Source of the DNA: Flavobacterium beibuense
GTDB taxonomy: Bacteria > Bacteroidota > Bacteroidia > Flavobacteriales > Flavobacteriaceae
NCBI RefSeq assembly: GCF_004151245.1
Contig: NZ_JUIW01000001.1
Location: 186,001 to 250,000, forward strand
Direction: 5' to 3'
Length of the DNA stretch: 64,000 bases
Below are positions 17,789 to 26,568 of the stretch, in pieces. The notes beneath the pieces were generated by a model. It was given only the letters and a program-made list of their open reading frames with translations, was not told the origin of the DNA and did no database searches. The position numbers and the translations under genes are program-made. Each line of letters opens with the position of its first letter. Position 1 is the first letter of the stretch.

Positions 17789-18625
17789 TTATTTTTTTAG
17801 CTCATTTGTTTTTAATTCTTTTTTCTCCATTCTGGCCGAAATAAGAATACTTATTTCATATAAAATAGCTAGTGGTATAGTTACTATAATCTGACTCACC
17901 ACGTCAGGAGGCGTTACTACAGCAGCTACTATAAGCATTATTACGTAAGCAAACTTCCTGTAGCCTCTTAGAGTGGCGGCGGTAACAAGCCCTATTTTAG
18001 AAAGGAAATATATTACTATTGGCAGCTCAAAAATCAGGCCACACGATATTACTGTAGTTTTAACCAAGCTAAGGTAGGAGTCAAGGTCAATGTCATTTTT
18101 AACCACATCACTAATCCTGTATGTTCCTAAAAAGTTTATGGAGAGGGGAACTATTAAATAATACCCAAATAATACACCTAAAAAGAACAGGGTAGAAGTG
18201 GTGAATAAAAATGCGAGAGCATACTTACGTTCCTTATCATAAAGTGCCGGCCTTATAAATTTCCAGAATTCCCATAATATGAATGGAAAAGCCAAAATAA
18301 AACCTGCGGTTATGGCTGTCCATATATCGGTAGAAAACTGCCCATCCATGCGGCGGCTTTGTATCTCAAAAGGAATTTCGGTTACGCAAAAACTCTTGTC
18401 AAGATCATATTTGTTGGCCAGGTCGCAAAAAAAGCGATAAGTGATAAAATTGCCGTCTTTTGGTGCAAAAATTATTTCGTCAAAAATAAATTTGCTGAAA
18501 GCGAAAGCTACGCAGGCAGCTATTAAAATTGCAACGGTACTCCTTATAAGCAGCCACCTTAACTCTTCAAGGTGATCCAGGAAAGACATTTCGCCAGAGT
18601 TGCTTTTTTTTGCTTTTTGAGCCAT
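17789..18625 (-). CDS. tatC: twin-arginine translocase subunit TatC
   Basis: A 278-residue membrane protein with six hydrophobic helices and the TatC hallmarks SFLDHLEELRW at the N-terminus and FILAFPFILWEFWKFIRPALYDKERKY in the second cytoplasmic region (quoted here in part: FPFILWEFW, RPALYDKERK). It recognises folded Tat substrates with TatA/B-type partners, which are not in this window. It contains an insertion of about 40 residues between helices 1 and 2, as is usual in Bacteroidota TatC. It is 1 nt from the kdsD stop, so translational coupling is likely. Confidence 0.93.
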   Translation of the reverse strand: MAQKAKKSNSGEMSFLDHLEELRWLLIRSTVAILIAACVAFAFSKFIFDEIIFAPKDGNFITYRFFCDLANKYDLDKSFCVTEIPFEIQSRRMDGQFSTDIWTAITAGFILAFPFILWEFWKFIRPALYDKERKYALAFLFTTSTLFFLGVLFGYYLIVPLSINFLGTYRISDVVKNDIDLDSYLSLVKTTVISCGLIFELPIVIYFLSKIGLVTAATLRGYRKFAYVIMLIVAAVVTPPDVVSQIIVTIPLAILYEISILISARMEKKELKTNELKK

Positions 18626-18626
18626 A

Positions 18627-19592
18627 TTAAACTATTCCTTCTTTTAAAATATCGTGTAAATGCAGGATGCCTTTGTATTCGCCATTATCCACTACCACAA
18701 GTTGTGTGATGCTAAAGTTTTCCATGGTGTTAAGAGCATCAGCAGCCATATCGGTAGATTTTATTGTTTTAGGATTATGCGTCATGATGTCGCGGGCCAA
18801 AACACCTGCAATGTTATCACGGTCGTTAAGCATCCTCCTTATATCTCCGTCGGTAATTATACCTATTACTTTTTCATTTTCCACAACAGCAGTTACACCA
18901 AGCCTTTTTTCTGATATCTCAACAATAGCTTTCTTGATGCTGCAGTCAGGACTAACAACCGGTTTATGAGTATCGTCAAGCATATCGCCTACACGAAGCA
19001 GCAGTTTTTTACCAAGTGCTCCGCCCGGATGATATTTTGCAAAATCCTCACTTTTAAAGTTGTTAAGCTCCATAAGGCAAACGGCTAATGCATCGCCTAA
19101 AACAAGCTGTGCTGTGGTGCTGTTGGTTGGGGCAAGATTATTAGGGCATGCCTCATTTTCTACATACGCATGAAGTACGTAATCGGATTCTTTTCCTAAA
19201 AACGAATTTTTATTGGCAGTCATTCCAATAAGTACGTTGCCAAAGCGTTTTAGTAGTGGTACCAGTACTTTTATTTCGGGACTGTTACCGCTTTTTGAAA
19301 TACATATAACAACATCACCGGGTTGTACCATGCCTAAATCGCCATGAATGGCTTCGGCAGCATGAAGGAATAATGAAGGTGTTCCGGTCGAGTTAAGGGT
19401 GGCAACCATTTTGTTTGCAATAATAGCGCTTTTGCCTATTCCGGTTACAACCAGCCTGCCTTTGCTCTGGTAAATTATCTCGGCAGCTTTTGCAAAATCC
19501 TCATCTAAATATTGAATAAGGTTAGCAATGCTCTCACTTTCAGAAAGTATGGTTTTCCTGGCAGAAGCCAGTATTGCTTGTGTATTTATCAA
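18627..19592 (-). CDS. kdsD: KpsF/GutQ-family arabinose-5-phosphate isomerase
   Basis: A 321-residue protein with an N-terminal SIS sugar-isomerase domain (about 30-165, with VVTGIGKSAIIANKMVATLNS and CISKSGNSPE) and two C-terminal CBS domains (about 205-320, ending in ITDGDIRRML and the ITQLVVVD stretch). It converts ribulose-5-phosphate to arabinose-5-phosphate, the first step to Kdo in LPS core. The start is TTG at 19592 (MINTQAILASARKTIL); no in-frame ATG lies before the SIS domain. It heads the operon with tatC and lptB. Confidence 0.9.
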   Translation of the reverse strand: MINTQAILASARKTILSESESIANLIQYLDEDFAKAAEIIYQSKGRLVVTGIGKSAIIANKMVATLNSTGTPSLFLHAAEAIHGDLGMVQPGDVVICISKSGNSPEIKVLVPLLKRFGNVLIGMTANKNSFLGKESDYVLHAYVENEACPNNLAPTNSTTAQLVLGDALAVCLMELNNFKSEDFAKYHPGGALGKKLLLRVGDMLDDTHKPVVSPDCSIKKAIVEISEKRLGVTAVVENEKVIGIITDGDIRRMLNDRDNIAGVLARDIMTHNPKTIKSTDMAADALNTMENFSITQLVVVDNGEYKGILHLHDILKEGIV

Positions 19593-19650
19593 ACTTGCGA
19601 AATGTTTAAAAAGTTGTGCGTATTAAAGATTTTTGTATCTTTATGTTCTG

Positions 19651-19658
19651 CAAATTTA
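19651..19658 (-). promoter_or_regulatory. Bacteroidota -7 element for the kdsD operon
   Basis: On the reverse strand TAAATTTG fits TAnnTTTG, about 58 nt before the TTG start. No -33 TTTG is obvious at the right distance. Confidence 0.4.
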
Positions 19659-19680
19659 TGTAATTTACTATTAATAAATA

Positions 19681-21879
19681 ATGAAATCGACCGAAATTGA
19701 CTTACACAAAGAGTTAAAAAAATATTTTGGTTTTAACAAATTTAAAGGTCTCCAGGAAGATGTTGTAAAAAGTATCATTACAGGGAACAATACATTTGTT
19801 ATAATGCCTACAGGTGGCGGAAAATCACTATGTTACCAGTTACCTGCTCTGGCACTCGATGGAACAGCTATTGTAGTTTCCCCACTCATTGCGCTGATGA
19901 AAAACCAGGTTGATGCCATAAGGAGCCTTTCATCAGAACCAGGAATTGCCCACGTACTTAACTCGTCTCTTACAAAAACAGAAGTTAACCAGGTAAAGAA
20001 GGATATAACTTCGGGAATAACAAAACTTTTATATGTTGCACCTGAGTCGCTTACCAAAGAAGAATATGTTACTTTTTTAAGAGGAGTAGAGCTTTCTTTT
20101 GTGGCTATTGATGAGGCTCATTGTATTTCGGAATGGGGTCATGACTTCAGGCCTGAATACCGTAACCTTAAGAGCATTATTAAACAGTTGGGTGATGTGC
20201 CTGTTATAGGTCTTACCGCAACAGCAACACCAAAAGTTCAGGAAGACATACTTAAAAACCTTGATATGTCTGATGCCAATGTGTTTAAGGCATCTTTCAA
20301 CAGGCCAAACCTGTATTATGAAGTAAGGCCTAAAGCAAAAACCGTAGAATCGGATATTATTCGTTTTATCAGGCAGCACAAAGGGAAATCAGGAGTTATT
20401 TATTGCCTTAGCCGTAAAAAGGTTGAGGAAATAGCACAGGTGCTACAGGTAAACGGTATCAGTGCGGTGCCATACCATGCAGGACTTGATGCTAAAACAC
20501 GTGCCAAGCACCAGGATATGTTCCTTATGGAAGATGTGGATGTGGTGGTGGCAACCATTGCTTTTGGTATGGGTATAGATAAACCGGACGTGCGTTTTGT
20601 TATACACCATGACATCCCTAAATCACTTGAAAGTTATTATCAGGAAACAGGTAGGGCCGGCCGTGACGGAGGTGAAGGACACTGTTTGGCGTACTACTCG
20701 TATAAAGATATTGAGAAACTTGAAAAATTCATGTCGGGCAAACCGGTAGCAGAGCAGGAAATTGGTTTCGCATTGTTACAGGAGGTTGTTGCCTATGCTG
20801 AGACTTCTATGTCAAGAAGGAAATTCCTGCTTCACTATTTTGGGGAGGAATTTGACGACGAGACGGGAGAAGGTGCCGATATGGATGATAATGTTCGTAA
20901 CCCTAAGAAAAAATCAGAAGCAAAAGACCAGGTGGTTACTTTGCTGGAAACGGTTAGGGATACCAAACAAATGTATAAATCCAAAGAGGTTATATTTACT
21001 CTTACCGGAAAGGTGAATGCTCTAATAAAAGCGCATAAGACCGATTCTCAGGCTTTCTTTGGGAAAGGTAAGGAATATGATGAAAAACATTGGATGGCCC
21101 TGATCAGACAAGTGCTGGTTGAAGGGTATCTGTCAAAAGATATTGAAACTTACGGTGTTTTAAAGCTTACCAAAAAAGGAGAGGAGTTTATTGCTAATCC
21201 TAAATCATTCATGATGACAGAGGATCATGATTATGGCGATGAAACCGATGAAACTACCGTTACGACAGGTAAATCTGCCGGAGGGGTAGCTGATGAGGCT
21301 CTTGTAAGTATGCTTAAAGATCTTCGTAAAAAAGTGGCTAAAAAGCTTGGAGTTCCGCCATTTGTGGTGTTCCAGGATCCATCTCTTGAAGATATGGCCT
21401 TAAAGTACCCGGTATCTATAGCAGAACTTGGTAATGTTCACGGTGTAGGTGAAGGTAAGGCTAAAAAATACGGTAAGGACTTTGTAGAGCTTATTGAACG
21501 CTATGTTGAGGATAATGATATTATAAGGCCGGATGATCTTGTGGTGAAGTCTACAGGAGCTAACTCGGCGCTTAAATTATATATCATCCAGAATATAGAC
21601 AGGAAGCTTCCGCTTAACGACATTGCAAGCGCTAAAGGCCTTGATATGGATGCATTGCTTAAAGAAATGGAGCAGATTGTTTATTCAGGTACCAAGCTGA
21701 ATATCAAATACTGGATTGACGAAATACTGGATGAAGACCAGCAGGAAGAAATCCATGAATATTATATGGAATCGGAGTCGGATAATATTAAGGATGCACT
21801 AAAAGAGTTTGACGGTGATTATGATACCGAAGAACTAAGGCTTATGCGTATTAAATTTATAAGTGAAGTTGCTAATTAA
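19681..21879 (+). CDS. recQ: ATP-dependent DNA helicase RecQ
   Basis: A 732-residue 3'-5' DNA helicase. Walker A MPTGGGKSLCYQ (about 42-53), DEAH box AIDEAHCISEWGHDFRPEY, motif III LTATATP, and motifs V-VI IAFGMGIDKPDVRFVIHHD and YYQETGRAGRDG are all intact. An RQC region follows, then an HRDC domain (about 545-615). The C-terminal ~100 residues form an acidic helical extension common in Bacteroidota RecQ. It acts in recombination and fork repair. It diverges from kdsD and is closed by a strong bidirectional terminator. Confidence 0.94.
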   Translation: MKSTEIDLHKELKKYFGFNKFKGLQEDVVKSIITGNNTFVIMPTGGGKSLCYQLPALALDGTAIVVSPLIALMKNQVDAIRSLSSEPGIAHVLNSSLTKTEVNQVKKDITSGITKLLYVAPESLTKEEYVTFLRGVELSFVAIDEAHCISEWGHDFRPEYRNLKSIIKQLGDVPVIGLTATATPKVQEDILKNLDMSDANVFKASFNRPNLYYEVRPKAKTVESDIIRFIRQHKGKSGVIYCLSRKKVEEIAQVLQVNGISAVPYHAGLDAKTRAKHQDMFLMEDVDVVVATIAFGMGIDKPDVRFVIHHDIPKSLESYYQETGRAGRDGGEGHCLAYYSYKDIEKLEKFMSGKPVAEQEIGFALLQEVVAYAETSMSRRKFLLHYFGEEFDDETGEGADMDDNVRNPKKKSEAKDQVVTLLETVRDTKQMYKSKEVIFTLTGKVNALIKAHKTDSQAFFGKGKEYDEKHWMALIRQVLVEGYLSKDIETYGVLKLTKKGEEFIANPKSFMMTEDHDYGDETDETTVTTGKSAGGVADEALVSMLKDLRKKVAKKLGVPPFVVFQDPSLEDMALKYPVSIAELGNVHGVGEGKAKKYGKDFVELIERYVEDNDIIRPDDLVVKSTGANSALKLYIIQNIDRKLPLNDIASAKGLDMDALLKEMEQIVYSGTKLNIKYWIDEILDEDQQEEIHEYYMESESDNIKDALKEFDGDYDTEELRLMRIKFISEVAN

Positions 21880-21900
21880 ATTAGCAATAGATAAAATAAT

Positions 21901-21933
21901 AAAAAAGCCCTGAGATTTCTCAGGGCTTTTTTA
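21901..21933. terminator. bidirectional terminator after recQ
   Basis: AAAGCCCTGAGA / TCTCAGGGCTTT stem with a 2-nt loop, flanked by A-run and T-run, between convergent genes. Confidence 0.9.
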
Positions 21934-21947
21934 TTGATATCAATATA

Positions 21948-22184
21948 CTACTGCTCATAAAGTTCACCACGATGAGGTTTCAATGCATCGCGTACCTGTA
22001 TCATGTGCTCATCGGTAACTACCATGTACGCTATAGCGTGCATATCGGTTAGGACTTCAAACCCGGTGATGTTTAACGGCAGTTTTTCTATTGCTATATA
22101 TTCTTTTAAATGAATTTCATGGTGTTCTGCGGTTTTTGCTCCGGCAGGCCCTTTAAAATCCCATATCAGTTTTATTTTTCTCAT
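21948..22184 (-). CDS. small conserved hypothetical protein
   Basis: A 78-residue protein beginning MRKIKLIWDFKGPAGAKTA. The pattern HHEIHLKEYIAIEKLPL followed by HAIAYMVVTDEHMIQVRD suggests a small alpha/beta fold. I do not recognise the family. The frame runs ten codons further up, but ATG at 22184 gives a better start. No signal peptide or membrane segment is seen, so it is probably cytosolic. It is convergent with recQ and shares its terminator. Confidence 0.7.
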   Translation of the reverse strand: MRKIKLIWDFKGPAGAKTAEHHEIHLKEYIAIEKLPLNITGFEVLTDMHAIAYMVVTDEHMIQVRDALKPHRGELYEQ

Positions 22185-22311
22185 TTTTAGAGTAGCTAAG
22201 TTAAAGAGTGGCAAAGTTACAAAGTTTGCCTAACAGGTAAAGTCTTTTCTATATTCTTATAGGTTTTAATGATTCAAACTTTTATATTTATCCGGAGATA
22301 TAGTATTGCAT

Positions 22312-22785
22312 ATGGAAATTGAATATTTAAAAGTGTTAGAGTTGAATCCGTATAATTTTGGACATCCTGATTTGAAAAATAAATCTGTTTCATTAGCTGA
22401 GATTGAAGATCTTGAATTGTTGTACAATAATGGAAAGCCTTTTCCAAAAGCCTTAAAAGAGCTGCTCTTTTTGGCAGGTGAATATTGTTATATTCTTGAT
22501 TATGGCATTTTTAATTCACAACAAGAGATGCAGGATTTTGTTAGAGAATTACTTGATGAGGATAATCTTTCAATAGAAAGGCCTTTTTTTGTAATAGATG
22601 TGTATAATGCTGGCGATCAGTTTTTATATGTTTATCTTGATGAAGGAAACAATCCTGCGGTATATGAAGGATTTCATTATTTTGAAATTAATTTTAATGG
22701 ATATTCGCATTTGACTTCTACTAGTTTGCAAAAATTCATAGAGTCTCAAATAGGAGCGGTAAAACAAGGTGGAAATCCTTTTTAA
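22312..22785 (+). CDS. SUKH-like (SMI1/KNR4) domain protein
   Basis: A 157-residue cytosolic acidic protein. The segment VSLAEIEDLELLYNNGKPFPKALKELLFLAGEYC fits the start of the SMI1/KNR4 (SUKH-1) fold, in short pieces: AEIEDLELLY, FPKALKELLFLAG. SUKH proteins are often immunity proteins for polymorphic toxins, but many are orphans. No toxin gene is seen nearby. ATG at 22312 is preferred to the TTG two codons upstream. The gene is more AT-rich than recQ and the DUF2891 gene and stands alone, so recent acquisition is possible. Confidence 0.6.
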   Translation: MEIEYLKVLELNPYNFGHPDLKNKSVSLAEIEDLELLYNNGKPFPKALKELLFLAGEYCYILDYGIFNSQQEMQDFVRELLDEDNLSIERPFFVIDVYNAGDQFLYVYLDEGNNPAVYEGFHYFEINFNGYSHLTSTSLQKFIESQIGAVKQGGNPF

Positions 22786-22850
22786 TCTGTTCGCTTTCCT
22801 TTTTATTACTAATCATAATTTAATACTTAGTAAACCTAACTAATAAAAAA

Positions 22851-23912
22851 ATGAAACACTATTTACTTACCGCCTTATTTATAACCTCATTTTCTTTTGC
22901 ACAGGAACTTACTTTAGAAAGGGCTAACGGACTTGCCGGGCTTCCGCTAAAGTGCATGCAAAAGGAATATCCTAATAAACTAAGCCAGTTATTGATTGAT
23001 GAATCGGAACTTGGCGGGCCTAAAGAACTGCACCCTGCCTTTTACGGATGTTTCGACTGGCATTCTTCGGTACACGGGCACTGGAGCCTGGTCTATCTGT
23101 TAAAGCGTTTTCCGGATATTGACAGAAAAGAGGAGATAATCAGTAAGCTGAAAGTAAATCTTTCTAAAGAAAATATAGCGGAAGAAATAGCTTACCTGAG
23201 CAAAGAGCATGAAAAGTCGTATGAGCGTACATACGGTTGGGCTTGGCTTCTAAAGCTTCAGTTGGAGTTAGAAACGTCCGATATTGCTGAGGTAAAACAA
23301 CTGGCAGACAATGTAAAATCGCTATCAGATCTTATCGCGTCAAGATATATTGAGTTTTTGCCAAAACTTAATTATCCGGTTAGGGTGGGAACACACACTA
23401 ATACTGCTTTTGGTATGTCGCTGGCTTGGGATTATGCAGTGTATTCTAAAAACACTGAACTGCAAAATGTAATTAGGGATAATGCACTCCGCTTATTTAA
23501 GAATGATGGTGATTGTCCTTTTGCGTGGGAGCCCAGCGGAACCGATTTTCTTTCGCCTTGTATGGAAGAAATGGGTATTATGCAACGCGTAATGCCTGAA
23601 AAAGAATTTTTAAAATGGCTTAAGGATTTTGCCAAACCATTGTTTGATAAAAACTACAAATGGGAGCCTGGCAAGGTGTCTGACAGAAGTGACGGACATC
23701 TTGTGCATCTTGACGGATTAAACTTTAGCCGTGCATGGAATATGTACAGGCTGGCAAGTCAGTATCCTAGACAGTTTAACCATCTTGTACCTTTGGCTAA
23801 TGAGCATTTTAATTATTCGTTGCCTGCCATAGTAGACGGTAATTATGAAGGAGAACACTGGCTGGCTTCGTTTGCACTGCATGCTTTTGAAGAGAAGGCT
23901 GCTCTTAAGTAG
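22851..23912 (+). CDS. DUF2891-family exported protein
   Basis: A 353-residue protein with a signal peptide (cleavage after SFSFA). The mature part matches the DUF2891 family: HPAFYGCFDWHSSVHGHWSL, TYGWAWLLKLQLEL, NTAFGMSLAWDYA and the SDGHLVHLDGLNFSRAW region near the C-terminus (each quoted in part). The helical, Trp/His-rich layout resembles (alpha/alpha)-barrel enzymes acting on carbohydrate, but no activity is established for this family to my knowledge. It is exported to the periplasm and has no obvious operon partner. Confidence 0.8.
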   Translation: MKHYLLTALFITSFSFAQELTLERANGLAGLPLKCMQKEYPNKLSQLLIDESELGGPKELHPAFYGCFDWHSSVHGHWSLVYLLKRFPDIDRKEEIISKLKVNLSKENIAEEIAYLSKEHEKSYERTYGWAWLLKLQLELETSDIAEVKQLADNVKSLSDLIASRYIEFLPKLNYPVRVGTHTNTAFGMSLAWDYAVYSKNTELQNVIRDNALRLFKNDGDCPFAWEPSGTDFLSPCMEEMGIMQRVMPEKEFLKWLKDFAKPLFDKNYKWEPGKVSDRSDGHLVHLDGLNFSRAWNMYRLASQYPRQFNHLVPLANEHFNYSLPAIVDGNYEGEHWLASFALHAFEEKAALK

Positions 23913-23949
23913 GTTTGTTTTTAAGTGAAAATAATCTCTAAATATTGAT

Positions 23950-23957
23950 TATTTTTG
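23950..23957 (+). promoter_or_regulatory. -7 element immediately before the FAD oxidoreductase gene
   Basis: TATTTTTG fits TAnnTTTG and ends 4 nt before the ATG at 23962. If used, transcription would begin at or within a few bases of the start codon (see findings). Confidence 0.45.
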
Positions 23958-23961
23958 CGGC

Positions 23962-25518
23962 ATGCCAAGAGAACTCCAGATACAGGTTGCCCCAGAGGTA
24001 GCTGCACAGCAGCATTTACTTATAGCTCATGTAGCTAAACTTATGCAGGTTAAGCCTGAAGAGATTAATCATATTGCGGTTATAAAGCGCTCTATAGATG
24101 CGCGCCAAAAAGCTATTAAGATAAATCTTAAGGTTGCCGTATACTGGAAGGAAACTTTTGAGGAAAACACTGTTCCGTTACCGGAGTATAAAGATGTTTC
24201 AAACAGTCAGGAGGTTATTATTGTTGGCGCCGGCCCTGCAGGATTATTTGCTGCCCTTCAGTTAATAGAACTGGGTGTTAAACCTATAGTTTTAGAAAGG
24301 GGTAAGGATGTGCAGGAGCGCAGGCGTGACCTAAAGGCAATAAACCGAGACCATGTTGTAAACGAAGATTCCAACTATTGTTATGGTGAGGGAGGTGCAG
24401 GAACCTATTCTGACGGTAAGCTGTATACCCGATCTAAAAAGCGTGGTGATGTAGACCGAATTCTTAAACTGTTCGTGGCTTTTGGTGCTGCCGATAATAT
24501 CATGGTAGAGGCACATCCGCATATAGGTACCAATAAACTGCCTAAGATAATAAAGTCCATGCGTGAAAAGATTATCGAGTATGGCGGTAAGGTACTTTTT
24601 GATACCCGTGTAACCGATATTTTGCTTAAAAATAACGAGGTTGATGGCGTTGTTACCCAAAATGGGGATATTATCAATGCAAAAAAAATCATACTTGCTA
24701 CTGGCCACTCTGCCAGGGATATATTTGAACTTCTGGACCGCAAAAAGATATTTATCGAGGCCAAACCTTTTGCGCTTGGTGTAAGGGCAGAGCATCCACA
24801 AACTTTAATCGACAGTATACAGTACAGCTGTGATTTTAGGGGAGAATATTTACCGCCGGCGCCTTACAGTATTGTAAAGCAGGTAAACGGCAGGGGTATG
24901 TATTCTTTCTGTATGTGTCCGGGTGGGGTTATAGCACCATGTGCTACCAGTCCGGGTGAGGTTGTTACCAATGGCTGGTCACCTTCTAAAAGGAATCAGG
25001 CTACAGCAAACTCAGGTATTGTAGTAGAATTGAAGCTGGAAGATTTTAAACCGTTTGCAAAATTTGGTGCACTTGCCGGAATGGAATTTCAAAAAAGTAT
25101 TGAGCAGAAAGCATGGCATCTGGCAGGGGAAACCCAAAAAGTGCCTGCGCAACGCATGATAGACTTTACCCAAAGTAAGGTTTCGGCCGATATTCCTAAA
25201 ACATCTTATGTGCCGGGTACAACTTCGGTTGAATTAGGACAGGTGTTCCCGGGATTCCTTACACAGGTAATGAGGCAGGGGTTTGTAGATTTTGGTAAAT
25301 CTATGAGAGGATATTTAACCAATGAAGCCATACTACATGCGCCGGAATCGAGGACGTCATCACCTGTGCGTATACCGCGTGATCCGTATACTTTAGAGCA
25401 TGTGCAGATAAAGGGGCTTTATCCTTGTGGTGAAGGTGCCGGATATGCCGGAGGTATTATTTCTGCTGCAATAGATGGTGAGAAATGTGCTATAAAATGT
25501 GCTGAAGAACTGAATTAA
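23962..25518 (+). CDS. FAD-dependent oxidoreductase (COG2509-like)
   Basis: A 518-residue flavoprotein. A ~75-residue N-terminal domain (REL-x-I-Q-V-A-P-E-V pattern) precedes the FAD-binding Rossmann motif IIVGAGPAGLFAALQL at about 88-103. Later conserved pieces are YCYGEGGAGTYSDGKLYTRS, FCMCPGG and YPCGEGAGYAGGI (quoted in part), all typical of this uncharacterised dehydrogenase group. The Cys residues in FCMCPGG are characteristic. Substrate and electron partner are unknown. The stop lies 1 nt from the convergent DUF1398 gene, with no terminator between. Confidence 0.85.
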   Translation: MPRELQIQVAPEVAAQQHLLIAHVAKLMQVKPEEINHIAVIKRSIDARQKAIKINLKVAVYWKETFEENTVPLPEYKDVSNSQEVIIVGAGPAGLFAALQLIELGVKPIVLERGKDVQERRRDLKAINRDHVVNEDSNYCYGEGGAGTYSDGKLYTRSKKRGDVDRILKLFVAFGAADNIMVEAHPHIGTNKLPKIIKSMREKIIEYGGKVLFDTRVTDILLKNNEVDGVVTQNGDIINAKKIILATGHSARDIFELLDRKKIFIEAKPFALGVRAEHPQTLIDSIQYSCDFRGEYLPPAPYSIVKQVNGRGMYSFCMCPGGVIAPCATSPGEVVTNGWSPSKRNQATANSGIVVELKLEDFKPFAKFGALAGMEFQKSIEQKAWHLAGETQKVPAQRMIDFTQSKVSADIPKTSYVPGTTSVELGQVFPGFLTQVMRQGFVDFGKSMRGYLTNEAILHAPESRTSSPVRIPRDPYTLEHVQIKGLYPCGEGAGYAGGIISAAIDGEKCAIKCAEELN

Positions 25519-25519
25519 T

Positions 25520-25912
25520 TTATGGAGTCGGTATTTCCTCTTCATAAATTTTATGTCCTGCCCTGTCATAATAGATACAAGTCATTTCTACCATATCAAC
25601 AACCCATTTTTCCACACCATCGTTGGCAGCATCTTTACAAAATTGCGGATAATCGGTTTCTCCTGCCTGATGGGCGTTGAGGTGATGTATAAAATCGCTC
25701 ATGTTTCCGGTATCTGCAACCAGAAGATTGTCATATTTAGGGGGTGACTGTATGCGGTAATTGTCACAGCCCCAGTATACGGTATGGCCGTCTTTTACAT
25801 AGGTATTGTAATGAATTACCCCAAGGGCTATAAGGTCCTGAATGTACTGTGGAAAGTCTGCACCACTTTTAACTTTAGAGTGCGCTTCCTTAATTTGGTC
25901 AATTGTGAACAT
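25520..25912 (-). CDS. DUF1398-family protein
   Basis: A 130-residue cytosolic protein matching the DUF1398 (YbcV-like) family: FTIDQIKEAHSKVKSGADFP, then LGVIHYNTYVKDGHTVYWG, and the MTCIYYDRAGHKIYEEEIP end (in parts). It has no known enzymatic role, and no catalytic motif is apparent. It is convergent with the FAD oxidoreductase gene, with 1 nt between the stops. Confidence 0.82.
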   Translation of the reverse strand: MFTIDQIKEAHSKVKSGADFPQYIQDLIALGVIHYNTYVKDGHTVYWGCDNYRIQSPPKYDNLLVADTGNMSDFIHHLNAHQAGETDYPQFCKDAANDGVEKWVVDMVEMTCIYYDRAGHKIYEEEIPTP

Positions 25913-26009
25913 ACTCTATAAAATTTATTATATCAAAGATACATAAAATATTGGTGTCCAATAAATATGATCTAATAGGTAATAGGCTTCTTTTCCGCTA
26001 ATATTTTCT

Positions 26010-26017
26010 TATTTTTG
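26010..26017 (+). promoter_or_regulatory. -7 element for idi-queD-manA
   Basis: TATTTTTG fits TAnnTTTG, 18 nt before the idi ATG. Confidence 0.45.
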
Positions 26018-26034
26018 AAAGCTATTATATAAAG

Positions 26035-26568
26035 ATGACAGAAGAAAAAGTAATACTTGTAAACGAAAAAGACGAACAGATAGGACTGATGCCAAAAATG
26101 GAAGCACATGAAAAAGCTTTATTACACAGGGCATTCTCCGTTTTTGTATTGAACTCTAAAAACGAAATAATGCTGCAGCAAAGGGCAGCAGATAAATACC
26201 ACTCCCCATTATTGTGGACAAATACCACCTGCAGTCATCAGCGTGAAGGTGAAACTAATATTGAGGCCGGTAACCGCAGGCTTATGGAGGAGATGGGAAT
26301 TAAAACCGAACTTAAAGAGCTGTTTTCATTTATCTATAAGGCTCCTTTTGATAATGGACTTACTGAGCATGAACTGGATCATGTAATGATTGGTTACTAC
26401 AATGACGAACCTAATATTAACAGTGAAGAAGCCGAAAGCTGGAAATGGATGAGTATTGATGATGTGAAGGAGGATATGAAAGCCAATCCCGAGGTATACA
26501 CAGTTTGGTTCAGAATTATATTTGAGGAGTTTTATCATTATCTTGAAGATCATAAATTACCGCAATAA
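26035..26568 (+). CDS. idi: isopentenyl-diphosphate delta-isomerase, type 1
   Basis: A 177-residue Nudix-fold isomerase that interconverts IPP and DMAPP for isoprenoid synthesis (menaquinone, carotenoid, undecaprenol). Key features are LLWTNTTCSHQREGET with the catalytic Cys and metal-binding His, the Nudix-like AGNRRLMEEMGI helix, the E in DHVMIGYY and the SEEAESWKWM acidic site. The stop shares one base with the queD start (TAATG), so the two genes are coupled. Confidence 0.93.
   Translation: MTEEKVILVNEKDEQIGLMPKMEAHEKALLHRAFSVFVLNSKNEIMLQQRAADKYHSPLLWTNTTCSHQREGETNIEAGNRRLMEEMGIKTELKELFSFIYKAPFDNGLTEHELDHVMIGYYNDEPNINSEEAESWKWMSIDDVKEDMKANPEVYTVWFRIIFEEFYHYLEDHKLPQ

Noticed and set aside
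21868..21887. inverted repeat TTGCTAATT/AATTAGCAA at the recQ stop
   Set aside because: AT-rich, no T-run, and a much stronger terminator lies 20 nt downstream.
24331..24801. long antisense ORFs inside the FAD oxidoreductase gene
   Set aside because: Two reverse-strand frames overlap each other and the clear forward gene; the products show no recognisable motif.
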